A DNA stretch of 64,000 bases from NCBI GenBank assembly GCA_012932295.1, contig JAAONU010000001.1, positions 4,797,104 through 4,861,103 on the forward strand. Direction: 5' to 3'. The notes under the pieces were generated by a model. It ran no database searches, was not told where the DNA came from, and saw only the letters and a program-made list of their open reading frames with translations. Positions 37,426-49,310 of this stretch are shown here, piece after piece (positions within the stretch are counted from its first letter, which is position 1; each line of letters starts with the position of its first letter). The position numbers and the translations under genes were made by a program. Source of the stretch: Cyclina sinensis. Taxonomy: Eukaryota; Mollusca; Bivalvia; Venerida; Veneridae.

Positions 37426-40400
37426 ATGAATTTAAGAAGTACAAAAAAACAGTGTTCTGGAACTGATATGTATTACAGGCTGATAGCGTCTTTTATTATC
37501 ACATTTGGCATACTGTTGGCCGTTCATCACGTAGAAATCTGCAAGCGCTTTGCAAAAGACATGGCTACAGGGTTGCCATTACATATTCAACTAACTTACG
37601 CTATAGGAACAAGGACAATACAAACAGTGACATAACCCAGCACGTATTTGGTATAGGGCCCAGACATTAAATCGCTTTTGTTATCAAAATCAGGAGACCT
37701 TCAGCTTAACACAGGGCCAATTACAGATGAAAGAGAAGATAAAATACAAGCAGCGATAAGTGCACTAGAATCCCGATTGGTAGACAAGATAGAAGCACTG
37801 CAACAGGATGTTATTTATTTGAAAGAAGAGGTTGCTACGATAAGCCGACTGTTTGAAGAAAAGTAAGGAAAATCGAAAGATGAAAAAGCACTAGAAAGGA
37901 ACTGATGATAACATAAGCACTAGAAAGGAACTGATGATAACATAAACACTAGAAAGGAACTGATGATAACATAAACACTAGAAAGGAACTGATGATAACA
38001 TAAACACTAGAAAGGAACTGATGATAACAAAAACACTAGAAAGGAACTGATGATAACATAAACACTAGAAAGGAACTGATGATAACATAAACACTAGAAA
38101 GGAACTGATGATAACATAAACACTAGAAAGGAACTGATGATAACATAAACACTAGAAAGGAACTGATGATAACAAAAACACTAGAAAGGAACTGATGATA
38201 ACATAAACACTAGAAAGGAACTGATGATAACATAAACACTAGAAAGGAACTGATGATAACATAAACACTAGAAAGGAACTGATGATAACATAAACACTGT
38301 GAAAGCAGACTTGGATGTGCTGAAGGACAAAACTGAAAGTCTTCAACTAGACATAGAACACTTGGATAACACTATAGATAATCAAGCCCGTTGTATGATA
38401 ACCTTAGAAGAGGCATTAGAACGACTATATAGAGAATCCAGAAAAAAGGAGAATGAGAATATTTGATTTGACAGAAGACAAATCTGAAAATGAAGAAACA
38501 TTGAAAGAGAATAGGATCAATAAAGTAACTAAAGTAACATACCCTGATGCAGAATGGGAGAAAGATTATGTAAAATTTGCTGTTCGCGTAGTTTCTAAAT
38601 CTGAAATTAACAACGAAGGGAGAATAGTTATGCTGACTTTCAGTTTGATAATGACAAACAGAAAATTTACAAAGGCCTAGAAGCTCTTTGTGAAAACAGA
38701 ACTCGTGTTGTAAAAGATCTAGCGACAGAACAACTTGAAAATTAAAGGATTGTAAGACACATGATAAAACAGGCTATTATTACAAAGGAGAGCTATAAAT
38801 GAGATCAGAAACAAATCAGCAATTTACAAATTACCAAGAATAAAAGAAAAAGTAATAGACTTGGATAACCTGATGGTGACATTGGCACGATCATTGAACA
38901 GGAAAAATACTTATAGGACAATGGTTAAGACCCAAACACAGTTAACAAACATTTCAATGCTTGAATACTGAAGGCATTTTAAAATAAACAATGTGATAGA
39001 GAACTGTTAGATTATTTCAAATCTTTTGATGTTTTTGCTCTTTTAGAAATATGGATTATAAATGATGTGAAAGCAGATTGTTTAACAGGCCAAGTTTTAT
39101 TTAATATTTTTGTCAGGTATTAAAAGTCAAAATATGGCAGAGCTATGATTGGTATAATCATGTGGGTAAAAAGTAATATACAAATGTGAGTGGAGAGGCT
39201 AATGCGAACAATACTGTTGGAGTCTTTCTAAAGTTTAACAAGTCAATATTCAATACAGATAAACATATAATAATTGCATTTATATACCTACCGCCTAAGA
39301 AATTGACATTTTTAAAGGTGCGGAGTTGAAAGGTATCAGCATGTTAGACCAGAGTGTGATAGACTTGGAATTAAAAAAGGACGCCAAGGTAATCATTGTT
39401 GGAGATCTGAACTCTAGAGCAAGAAACATAATAAGGAAGATAATTGTGGTACACTGAACATAATACACGAATATGGAAATTAAAGGATATATATTTGATG
39501 ACGATATCGTACCATCTAGTATGGCTACACGAAAATATAAATTGTTTTGGTAAAGATTTAATTGTTTTCTTAAAACATATGAATACAGGTTAGCAAATAG
39601 CAGGCTTCACAGTGGTGCAACCAAAGGAATTTTTATTTATGTAGTACCCAACGGAAATAGTGTTATCGACTATCTTATAGGTTCTGTAAATATGATGAAA
39701 AACTGCATTTGAAACTAACACACAATCGGAGTCTTAATATAAGCCAATGGTCTTTTCACTTCAAAATACACCTTTCCCTACACAATCAGAAATACACCCA
39801 AGAAGAAATACAGAAAGAGTGAATACTGCTTTGACACAGAGATAATATAAGCACTGTATTCTCAGCAGATTATTTAAATGATTTATCACGAGAATTAAAT
39901 TATAAAAAAATATTAAATTATTCTGATTTTTTTTCTCAGAAACAGAAACAATCAAGGAAGAAGAAATAGAGCAGGGTGGATTAACATATCACCACGAGAG
40001 ACGACGAAATGCTTTTTGAATTAAATGAAAAAAAAAACACGATATATTCAATGCTGAAATAACAGACGAAGAAATGCTTAGATCGATTAAACCACTAAGA
40101 AAAGGATGGGGTGGTGGAGAGGAAATTCTCATACCAGAATTTTTCATCTATTTAACTGACCACATTTTACCACGTGTTATCAATCTTTACAATAAAGTGT
40201 ATGAGCCAGGTACTTAACTGAAACCTGGATAAAATCAGTAATAATAACCATATTAAAAATGGTGATCCAAACAATCCTAATAATTATAGGAGCATTTCGC
40301 TAACGAATATTTTAGATAAATTGTATACGGGCATATTGCTAATTCACTTTTTATGTAAATATGTTTGATAAAATGCATAAGGAGCAATCAGGCTTTCGGG

Positions 40401-40443
40401 AAGGGTACTGTACCATTGACAACGCTTTTGTCCTGAAATCAAG
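37426..40443 (+). mobile_element. non-LTR retrotransposon (LINE), degraded and 3'-truncated
   Basis: Parts in order: 'SGDLQLNTGP' (37690-37719), a degenerate 2A-like/'SGDxELNPGP' motif common at the start of animal LINE proteins; coiled-coil segments (37740-37860 and 38300-38450) of an ORF1-like region, split by a 29 bp minisatellite; 'FDVFALLEIW' (about 39027-39056), 'YLPPK' (39287) and 'VGDLNSRA' (39397-39421) of the apurinic-type endonuclease; then reverse-transcriptase fingers (40062-40440) with 'NYRSISLTNILDKLYTGILL' and 'QSGFREG'. Many stops and frameshifts are present. The RT ends abruptly where the LTR element begins and does not clearly resume after it. The catalytic YADD region is missing. 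Confidence 0.75.
37889..38294. repeat. minisatellite, 29 bp x 14
   Basis: Fourteen units begin at 37889 and repeat every 29 bases (CACTAGAAAGGAACTGATGA...), with only small variants (AACAAAAAC for AACATAAAC in two units). The unit is not a multiple of three, and the whole block adds 406 bases, so it breaks the LINE reading frame it sits in. Near-identity of units implies recent amplification in a dead element. Confidence 0.95.
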
Positions 40444-40755
40444 TGTCATAGGGTAGACGTGCGAGAAAATACTTCGTTGTTTTTACTTTTCGCTGAATTA
40501 AATGTTTGCGGTTTTGGCTTTTCATATTTCCAATATACCTTCGTAATTGTCCAAGGGAAGTCACCCAATTATATTAATTTCCTATAGACCTATAACTAAT
40601 AATTATAATATGCACGTGATCACTAACATCCAATCACAGTGTTGGTCACTTTAGGTCAAAATATTCAAAATAGCCAGTTTGCGCTTTTTGTCTTTCTTGA
40701 ATTACTGTGCATTTTTGCTATTTAGACTGGAATTTTTATAATATCCAGGTATTTA
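40444..40755 (+). repeat. 5' LTR
   Basis: Matches 42470-42781 at about 97%. The match stops at GGTATTTA, after which the sequence runs into integrase-region coding DNA, so the LTR end or the PBS was removed by the internal deletion. Confidence 0.85.
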
Positions 40756-40789
40756 CCTCGAAGAAAGGGTTCGACAGTGAGATCGCTGT

Positions 40790-41815
40790 ATCAAGAGGAA
40801 GACATTTCCTTCAAAAGCCCCACTGATCAACTTCACATCCTCGATTCCAATGGAAATACTATGTATAGACTTTGTTAGTCTTGAGAAGTCTAAAGGTGGC
40901 CAAAAACACATTGTTGTTGCTACTGACCACTTTACAAGGTACTCCCAGGCTTATCCCACGAAAAACCAGACAGCGAAAACAACTGCTCGTATTTTATTTG
41001 ACCAGTTCATTGTACATTATGGTTTTCCGTCACGCATACACAGTGACCAGGAAGCAAACTTCGAATCGTCTTTGATTTAAGAGTTGTGTCAGTTAGCTGG
41101 AGTTGCCAAGTCCCATACTACACCGTATCATCCTATGGGAAATGCAGTAGAACGTTTCAATTCCACTCTTCTGAAAATGCTTGGAACGTTAGAACACAAC
41201 ATGAAAGCGGACTGGAAATCTCACGTAGCTCCACAAGTGCATGCCTACAATGTCACTATCCATCCAAGTACTGGTTATTCTCCTTACCATCTTATGTTTG
41301 GACGACATCCTAAACTTGCACTTGGTGCATTTCTAGGCTTACCTGATCAGGATAACGGAAGTTCAACCCAACATGAATACACTAGAAAACTTAAGGAAAG
41401 ATTAGCTATCGCCTACAAGAAGGCTCAAGAAACGTCTAGACAAGCAGCTAACAAGAACAAACAACTCTATGATATAAAAGCCAAAGCAAGTCAACTGAAA
41501 CCAGGAGACCTAGTACTTGCTAGAAATGTAAATATTCGTGGTAAACACAAGCTAGCAGATCGCTGGGAAGATACACCATACATAGTTGTTTCACAGCCAA
41601 AACGAAGAACTCCCAGTTTATGAAATTTTGAAAGATTGCCGAAACGCAAGGAAAACACGAGTTCTTCACAGAAACCATTTACTACCTCTGTGTATGAAAA
41701 AGAATACTTACAGTGATAATCTTTGCACATCCACACAACAGAGTCAACCAAATACAGATATCTGTGATGACATTGACCATAGCGTAACAGTTGAGTCGTT
41801 AAATGAATCAGGATA
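40790..41815 (+). pseudogene. retrotransposon integrase, one nonsense codon and one frameshift
   Basis: One frame from about 40790 contains the integrase core: first Asp in 'LCIDFV' (40868), second in 'HSDQEANF' (about 41040) and catalytic Glu in 'NAVERFNS' (about 41145), the D,D,E triad of retroviral/Gypsy integrases. An in-frame TAA at 41078-41080, in a position where a Gln codon (CAA) would fit, interrupts it. A frameshift near 41590-41615 separates the C-terminal 'YEILKD..RVLHRNHLLPL' part. The rest is well preserved, in line with the low LTR divergence. Confidence 0.8.
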
Positions 41816-41894
41816 AGGGTACACCAGTGATTTATCAGAGTTAATCAGAATGTAGAAACGTGCACTTTTAAAGTACCTTTTACTACATATACTT

Positions 41895-42160
41895 AATACT
41901 TACCTTTACTATATGGACATTCTTACCTGATTTTAACTACAGTGTATCTTTGTAAAGAAAATGTGAAATCTTTTGTGCAATACTTACCTGATACAAGAGA
42001 CTGTTAACTTAGAAGATGACTTCTAATAAACTCTGAAATAAAATGAGTATACTTACCTGAATATCAAGTAACTTACCTGTAAGTGTGATATGTACATTCA
42101 TTTCGAGAAGCTAAGTCAGTGATTCATAAATGTGTCAAATAAAAATATACTTACCTGATT
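41895..42160. repeat. cluster of ACTTACCTG motifs
   Basis: CTTACCT occurs at about 41900, 41928, 41984, 42052, 42072 and 42151, five of them followed by G and most preceded by 'ata' or 'taa'. The complement, CAGGTAAGT, is the consensus 5' splice site. The cluster lies in the untranslated part of the LTR element between integrase and the 3' LTR. Confidence 0.75.
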
Positions 42161-42469
42161 CAAACTGAGTTGGAGAGTGTATAAAGTATGCGTGAGTGGA
42201 ATATTATTGCTATGAATATATGCGAAATATAAATGGACTTATGTAGTACTAAATGTGTAATTTTCAAATACATATATTTATACATACTACATATAATAGT
42301 ATCCATACATTACAGTAATGTAAAACTTCACAATATTCAAGCACAATACATTTGTATATACTTCACATTCTCTGAAATTATTCCGTTGTTTTTATTTCTT
42401 TTAAAATTTTCAAACATTAAATAAACATTTTGTAATGTCGAGGACGACATTCTCTGACCAGGGGGAGAG

Positions 42470-42781
42470 TGTCATAGGGTAGACGTGCGAGAAAATACTT
42501 CGTTGTTTTTACTTTTCGCTGAATTAAATGTTTGCGGTTTTGGCTTTCCATATTTCCAATATACCTTCGTAATTGTCCAAGGGAAGTTACCCAATTATAT
42601 TAATTTCCTATAGACCTATAACTAATAATTATAATATGCACGTGATCACTAAAATCCAATCACAGTGTTGGTCACTTTAGGTCAAAATATTTAGAATAGC
42701 CAGTTTGTGCTTTTTGTCTTTCTCGAATTACTGTGCATTTTTGCTATTTGGACTGGAATTTTTATAACATCCAGGTATTTA
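42470..42781 (+). repeat. 3' LTR
   Basis: Begins TGTCATAGGG directly after the polypurine tract. It is the second copy of the 312 bp repeat described at 40444. Confidence 0.85.
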
Positions 42782-42785
42782 TAAC

Positions 42786-43989
42786 TTACATATTATATTA
42801 TTTATCGATATGTAATTGTTGAAATGTGATTTGTAAACAATTTCGTGCTTTCACCTGCAATTCGCTATTGTTCAGCATGAATGATTTTCTCAAGTGGTAA
42901 ATTGTTGTTTACATTTTTGACATTTTTGACAGCTGTCTTCTGTCAAAGCCCGATTATAATTTCTGATTTAAAATCTTGTTGTTGATTATTATTGTAATTA
43001 GATTAAATTTCATTTTCAGGATCCATTATATATGCTGAGACGATGTTACTTCATGACATTAAATCAGTGATTCTGCAAACTTTCTTATTTTTTTCAAGTC
43101 TTTTCTTATTTAAAGAACCCCATACTCTAAAATACCCAAACTGAAGCTAGTTGAGGCGCACTATATAATAAATACCTGTTTTACAGAAATAAGAGACGCA
43201 TACTTAGAAAATAAAAATAAGAGACTGTGAAACAATCATAAATAAGCGATTTGCAACTGGCGGAAAAAATGTATGTAGCTTTGGTAGATTTGCAAGTGCC
43301 AAAAGATGTTTGAAATATTAGTTTAGGTTTTAAGAATGCAAAACCATAGATTTGCACAAAAAATGAAATGTTACGAGATGATGATATTTTATGACGAAAT
43401 GGGTAAAACCTTATGGGCAACTGGTATCAAGAAATTATTAAATGAAAATGGTTTTGGTTTTGTCTGAAACTAACAAGGTGTTGAACATTAAAATGCTGTT
43501 ATAAAAACATCCGTCCTGAGAACGAGTGACCAATATAAACAGAACTAGAATGAATTTATTGCAAAAAGTTTCAAATTATCTGCTTATTGTCAGTTAAAAT
43601 CTGATTTAGAACACGAATTGTATAATTCATAATAGCATTTTGCCTTAATATGTCCATTATGTATAGAATTAAGGCGGAAGTAGATACCTTCAAAAAATAT
43701 ATAGACGCATCAATACGTAACTTTGATATATTGAGTACAAAATCGGAAAAATTGTTAAACCAACTAGCTATTTATATGTTCCATTGCTTTGAGTGAAGAA
43801 AACAGTATCTAGTTAATGAAATGTAGTAGTTTCAAAGATCGTGATCTAAAAGATATAAAAGATCATTTCTTGATAGTAACCATATCAAATTATGATATGA
43901 TATATTCAAACCGTTGAAGCGTGACAGAGGCTGAGCCGTGGGAGGGGCACGAATTTGGGATAACACAGAAATGAGATGAAATGGATTTT
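42786..43989. other. no gene recognised
   Basis: AT-rich. Part of the first few hundred bases may belong to an extended 3' LTR. No exon or transposase motif was found. Confidence 0.4.
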
Positions 43990-44021
43990 TTTTAGAAAAT
44001 CAAGTCTACGGCCTGAATTTT

Positions 44022-44913
44022 GCTTTAATATCGCGTGTGGTGTCCGTTTGCTTGGATTACTGCACTGCACCGCCTTCTCATGCTGCAAATGAGTCTCCGG
44101 ATGTTTTGTTGTGGGAGTCGAGCCCACTCGTCCAGAAGGGCTTGCTGTAGCTCAGGGACCGTGGTTGGCTGGACTGGGCGTGCAGATATTGCGGTCTGCA
44201 GCATGTCCCAAACGTGCTGTATTGGATTGAGGTCTTGAGACCTTGCTGGCCAGTCCATTCCCTCTATGGCTGCTGCCTTCAGGTACTCGTCGGTGACCCT
44301 TGCTTTGTGAGGCCGGGCGTTGTCGATGCCTACACCATGACCGAGCCCCCGCCATGACGGTCATGGGTAGCAACACATACGGTTGCCAAACGCTCATTGG
44401 CGGATTTCCATACCCGCACTCGCCTATCAGTGAGGTCCACCCAAAATCTAGACTCGTCAGTGAACAGCACTGGGTCCAGTCATGCATCATCCACCTAGCG
44501 TGATTGCGGGCCCATTGAAGATGTGCCTGGATCTGGTTTCGCTTCAGTTTGCTGGCCTTTTAGCCCTCATGTCAGCTATATGAAGACGGTTCCTGATGGT
44601 TGAGTGGAAAGTCTTACACCAGTGTCATTCTGGAAGTCATTTTGGAGAGCAGTAGCAGAAACAAAGCGCTGACGTCGCGCATGAACGACAATAAACCGGT
44701 CCTCAGGCTGAGTTTTGGACCTCTGACGCCCTCCGCCATGCCTATGCGTGACATGCCCGTAAGTTTGAAACCGTCGACACATCCTGGCAACGGTGCTCTG
44801 GGACACCCCAAGGGCACCTGCCACGTGCCGTTGGAAACACCCAGCCTCAAGCACCCCTACCCCCTATTCATCTCCGCATCGTCAATACGCCATCTTTGCC
44901 GTAGATTTGCCAT
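44022..44913 (-). pseudogene. Tc1/mariner-type transposase, frameshifted
   Basis: Read on the minus strand from ATG (44913): 'MANLRQRWRIDDAEM', then in a shifted frame a paired-like helix-turn-helix segment ('HVAGALGVSQSTVARMCRRFQ', about 44820-44755) and 'TGVRLSTQ' of the linker. A further shift leads into the catalytic core, ending 'MDWPARSQDLNPIQHVWDML', which holds the second catalytic Asp and the DLNPIEH-type motif, and finally 'VIQANGHHTRY' before the stop at 44025. At least two frameshifts are present. Base composition is markedly richer in G+C than the neighbours, fitting an element that arrived from elsewhere. Terminal inverted repeats could not be identified. Confidence 0.85.
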
Positions 44914-44939
44914 GACCAGTGCTTAGTTCGATATAAACG

Positions 44940-46030
44940 TTACCATGCACAAGCGAATAAAACGGATGTGTACATGAAGGACATGCCCGCGGTGCACCAC
45001 TTTTCCAGGGGTATCGCTTTTCCCGTGCATCTCTAGCCATGTACAGGTAAACAATCAAAATCTGCTGGACAGGTCGGCTTTGCCATATGAATTAACTACA
45101 TGTATGAGAAAAAAATTCAGTTATCTTGAGGTTATCATTAAAAGATATTTAAGAAATAAAAAGCGATCCCTATCAAATTTTGAGTAGTATACATATAACA
45201 TTGTTTATATATAAAGCTATATGTTACTTCGATGCGAGGCGGAGACCAACATCAATAGTTGGAATATAATATTGACATAAATAACGTGCTTTTGTAAGCA
45301 AAACGACTAAGTGATCTGGATGTAATGTAAGTATTTGGTATTTGGAGTGGCATTTTACATTTCCAGCATTCTGTCCTAGAGGATAGGCGTGGTAAGTGAG
45401 TAAAATTATGTTATTGTTTCTTAAGAACACATTTGTAGTGTATTGCAGAAAATATTGTATGTGACCCTTGTCTATAACATATATGGAAAAGAGTGTTAAG
45501 TGTGAAGTAGAGTGTTAGGTTAAGTACTGGTATGATACTCAGTTGTAATATTCTAAAGTAAAGTAAAATTGAGCTGCAAATTGATAAAAATGTATGGTTT
45601 AAACATTACTGAAATACTGTACGTAGAATAAACCGATTTGAATTGTGTGTATCATACTTTATGATATATTCGTGTGTGACAGGTGAGGAGTTTTCTTCCA
45701 AAACCAGTTGGTGTTTGGTGTATTAGAAGGGCATTTCCTGAAATTCATCTTTTAGTTTTGTAGTTTTATTTACTTTGTATTTAGAATATGTTTTGTATCA
45801 GTTGAGTTATATATTTTGACTTCGTTGTTTTGAGTCAACACTGACAAAACTGCCTCATAAGAGGATGATGATGTGACTGAAACTTAAGAGTATTTAGATC
45901 TAGACCTGCGTTATTTACCAAGACAGTTAGAGAAGTCTGGTCGGTATAAATTTATCGAACTTACAAGTTACCCAGACCCCAAAAAATACTGATCGTAGAA
46001 CTCTGTTCAATTAATCACTTGATTCTGAAT
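44940..46030. other. no gene recognised; possibly LTR or leader of the next element
   Basis: AT-rich sequence between the Tc1 element and the Gypsy-type gag remnant. It might contain that element's 5' LTR (AATAAA at about 45627), but no second copy was found to prove it. Confidence 0.3.
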
Positions 46031-47889
46031 TGAATGATGAAACAAATGTTGGCACAAGGCCTAAAACAGTTTCAGGCGGTAATTTACAGGAAGACCACTT
46101 CTCATATTCAACGAGATTACGTCAGATACGGCTTTTGCCTACACCTCGTCCTACACACAATACTTAAGAAATATGGCTACATTTATCCCCGTATTCCTGA
46201 CTTAGCTACATTTACAGGAGATGAGAAAGCCAAAACAAATTTGCTTGAGGTCTGAAAATATTATGTTGATTGTTTGATTAATGAAAAAGTCTACCCCATG
46301 CATATCATACGTGAAGCTATACATAAGTCATAGGAAGGTACAGCGCAGCACGTAAGGTACATAAGAGCGCGTGGAGTTTATATATAATTATGAGTTTGCC
46401 TCTGTATCTAATATACTTACTAAATTTGAAGGTATGTACGCCTCAGGAACAATTCTGTAGTGATCACAAGACTGTTGCTGACTTTAGTATGAAATTAGAC
46501 AGATTATTGAGTAGACTGCCTGACCCAGTTGATAAATCAGCAAGGAGTAATGCTATGAAGTAGGTTATGGTCTGACTTGTATGATTTAGAATCGAAAATG
46601 GAAAAATGTATTCAGGTATCTTAACGAGAAGGTGGATGATTAAAACACCCTAAGAAAAGAACAAAAGGAAATGGAAGAATATCTAAATCAGTCCAAACCA
46701 GGTTCTACGACAGGTAGAAGTAAAATATAGGTACACACACAGCAAAATTCAGGAATGTCAGATTTGAAAGATAAAAAGGTTGATATCATAGAAGCTAAGC
46801 AGTTTGTAACAACTGTTGAACTTAGAGTTTTAAAGCGGATTGAGACCATGTCAAAGCTGATGCAGAATATGGAGACTAAAATCAAGTTAAAGATAAAGTT
46901 AAAAGAGTAGAGGAGAAAGAGAAAGAGAGAGGGAGAGAGAGAGAGATTATGCAAGACCAAAGATAGAAAGAAGGAATCGCCTCGGGAGTAGATGGTAGAT
47001 TTAAACGACAAGCGACCTCCATCATAGGGCAGATGGTAGGTCAAAATTATAGTTCCCATGACCCTATTTCTTCTGTCCCCCTTGTCGGTACAGCTAATGA
47101 AGCTCAGGATCTTATATATAATGATATTTCAGTTACTCTTTTGATTGATACTCGTTCCATGATTACTACTTTTATTGTAACTAGCTTAAGATCTTTAGAC
47201 CCTTAGCTGAGTAATAAGTGAGATTAAGGATTTTAGTTTAGACAATACAGGAGGTAATGGTGCAAGTGTTCCTCATCTGGTATACTCTTTGTTGGAAATC
47301 TCTTTTCCTTTTTAATACTTTACGTACGATTCAGTTTCAATAATTATTGTTCCAGATACTAATAATTCTTCAAGAGTTCCATTAATGATTGGGACAAACA
47401 TTTTGAATTTTTTAAAGTCTTTAGGTGTACATGGTTTGTCTGCTCTTATTTGCGATGCTTTGGCCTCTCTTCCGGTGGGCCATACTGCTCAGGCTACCAG
47501 CTTTCATCAGCTGCCCATAGTAGTAAAGGCATTTGAAAATAGGACCATAACTGGTAAGGTTAAAATTTTTGGAAATATGGAGTCTGGTGTGACAGAGACT
47601 GATGATATTAACCAGCTGAACATTTCTGCTAGGTTTGTTAAAGTTATACCTGGCACCTCCTCAAAAAATCCTGTAAGGGTATGTAATCTAACAGTTAGGC
47701 CTGTCACCATTTACCCTAGAGATTCTCTTTGTAGTCATAAGACTGACAGTTGTTAGAACTGTTAGTCCTGTTGAGGGAGAAATTGACAGATCCCGTAACT
47801 CTGACAAGTCTTTAGAAGATCTTGGTATACCAAAAGATACCTCAACCGCAGAACACTTTGTCAAGGCAACATGCTTTCTTCTTTTTCAT

Positions 47890-48125
47890 TTATTCTGCAT
47901 TTTCATATATATCAATTACATACATTCTCCATACATACAACAGTAACATACAATTAACATATGGGTCAATGACATACATTCACATTTGCATACAACGGTT
48001 ACATACAATTAACATATATATCAATTACATACATTCTCATTTACATACACCAGTAACATATAATTAACATATGGATCAACTACATACATTCACATTTGCA
48101 TACAAGGTTACATACAATTAATAAC
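47890..48125. repeat. tandem array, unit about 55 bp, 4 copies
   Basis: 'AACATACAATTAACATAT' recurs at about 47944, 48001, 48054 and 48109, with 'CATACATTC.CATTT.CATACA' between. Read on the minus strand it lies downstream of the LINE coding remnant at 48578-48829 and may be that LINE's 3' untranslated repeat. Confidence 0.75.
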
Positions 48126-48577
48126 AAATTAATATTATGTTAAATTTCATTGATCATACAAGTATTTTCATTTGTAACACGCACATGCATACAGTCACGC
48201 ACCTACATACTCTACTTTCATACACAAAATTTCATTCTGTCCCTATTTCACATTTTAAGCAGTATGATAATATAGTCCTTTTTGGTTGTCTAGACATAGT
48301 TTTTGTTTTTGTTTTACGATACTTTTACTTTATCTAATTTATAATATTGAAGAGGATATTCCATTTTTTTCTCATGCGCTTCTAATTCATCTTTTAATAA
48401 GGCAATTTGTTCCTCTATTTGTATTTTATTAATTAATTATTTTTTAAATATTGCAAAAGTTGGTGTGAATTTTTGATATTTTGCTTTAAAAATATAATAT
48501 TTAATGAAAATTAGAATAAAGTTGATTATGTCTCTATGAGGACCAACTTTAAGATCTCCAAAAAATAATATGTCTTT

Positions 48578-48829
48578 CTAAATGTTTAATATTATTTCAT
48601 TTGAATTTAGCCACATATGTAACTCTGACAAAATATTTTGTGTTATTGTACATTCCCAGAGAAGATGGTCAATATTTTCAATACTACTATTACAGAAATC
48701 ACATATATTTGTGTTTGATAGCTTGCACTTGTAAAGAAAGGTGTTTGTAGGTAGGGTTCTATGGAGGAATTTATACTGGAAATTTCTTAACGAACATGGT
48801 TTCTTAACAAGTGGGGCAAATTTTCTCAC
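48578..48829 (-). pseudogene. LINE C-terminal zinc-knuckle remnant nested in the Gypsy-type element
   Basis: The minus-strand frame reads 'YKFLHRTLPTNTFLYKCKL', then 'CDFCNSSIENIDHLLWEC', the conserved zf-RVT end of animal LINE proteins (Cys-x-x-Cys ... His-x-x-x-x-Cys). It is a 5'-truncated LINE copy inserted antisense into the Gypsy-type pol region. Confidence 0.7.
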
Positions 48830-49310
48830 CAGGAGCTACTGATTTAGGGTGCATTGATGCCGTTGAACATGAGATTAATTTATCAGACCCAAGTTCTTTT
48901 AAGGATACCTGCAGACGTATCCCTCCTGGGGTGTTTGAGGAAGTCAGGGAGCATTTGAAGAGTGTGGTTGATGCTGGTGCTGTTTGTGAATTTTCATAGC
49001 CCTTTCTCGCCCACTGTTATCCTTGTTCGTAAAAAGGATGTGTGTTTGCGCTTTTGTATCAACTATCGCAAACTGAACATTTGTACAATCAAAGATGCTT
49101 ACGCTCTCCCACGTATTGAGGAAAGATAGATACACTTGCAGGATTAAAATATTTTTCTAAATTAGACGAGGTCAGGATACTGACAAGTTGCCATGAAAGA
49201 ATCAGATAAATGCAAAACAGCTTTTAATTTTGGGCCACTCGTGTGTTTGAGAATGTAATCGTATAGCCTTTGATTAGCGAATGCCCCAGCCGTTTTCCGC
49301 GCCCGGGGTA

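Larger units (their letters stand above)
40444..42785 (+). mobile_element. Ty3/Gypsy-type LTR retrotransposon, internally deleted
   Basis: Two direct LTRs (40444-40755 and 42470-42781, 312 bp each) begin TGTCATAGGG and differ at about 9 positions (about 3%), so insertion is recent. A polypurine tract (GGGGGAGAG, 42461-42469) sits directly before the 3' LTR. Only the end of pol (integrase) remains; gag, protease, reverse transcriptase and the primer-binding site are deleted, joining the 5' LTR to integrase. The true outer LTR ends (CA) and a target duplication could not be fixed, so the LTRs may be longer than the matching part. Confidence 0.8.
46034..49310 (+). mobile_element. second Ty3/Gypsy-type retrotransposon remnant with nested LINE fragment
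   Basis: Order of pieces: gag-like 'PRIPDLATFTGDEKAKTN' and following 'EAIHKS.EGTAQHVR' (46180-46370); a purine-rich segment (about 46909-46946); aspartic-protease motif with 'LIDTRSMITTF' (about 47140), where the usual DTG reads DTR; a conserved stretch between protease and RT as an open frame (47385-47756); and reverse-transcriptase start 'RRIPPGVFEEVREHL', 'VILVRKKD', 'ALPRIEE' and 'ANAPAVFRA' (48830-49300). The RT ends before the YxDD motif. Multiple stops and shifts make it inactive. A foreign block at about 47867-48815 splits it. Confidence 0.75.

Noticed and set aside
37889..38294. Possible CRISPR array (regular short repeats)
   Set aside because: Units abut directly without unique spacers, and the context is a eukaryotic LINE. 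The same holds for 15412-15551.
44300..44926. Plus-strand frames of 67-108 codons
   Set aside because: Antisense of the minus-strand Tc1-like transposase.
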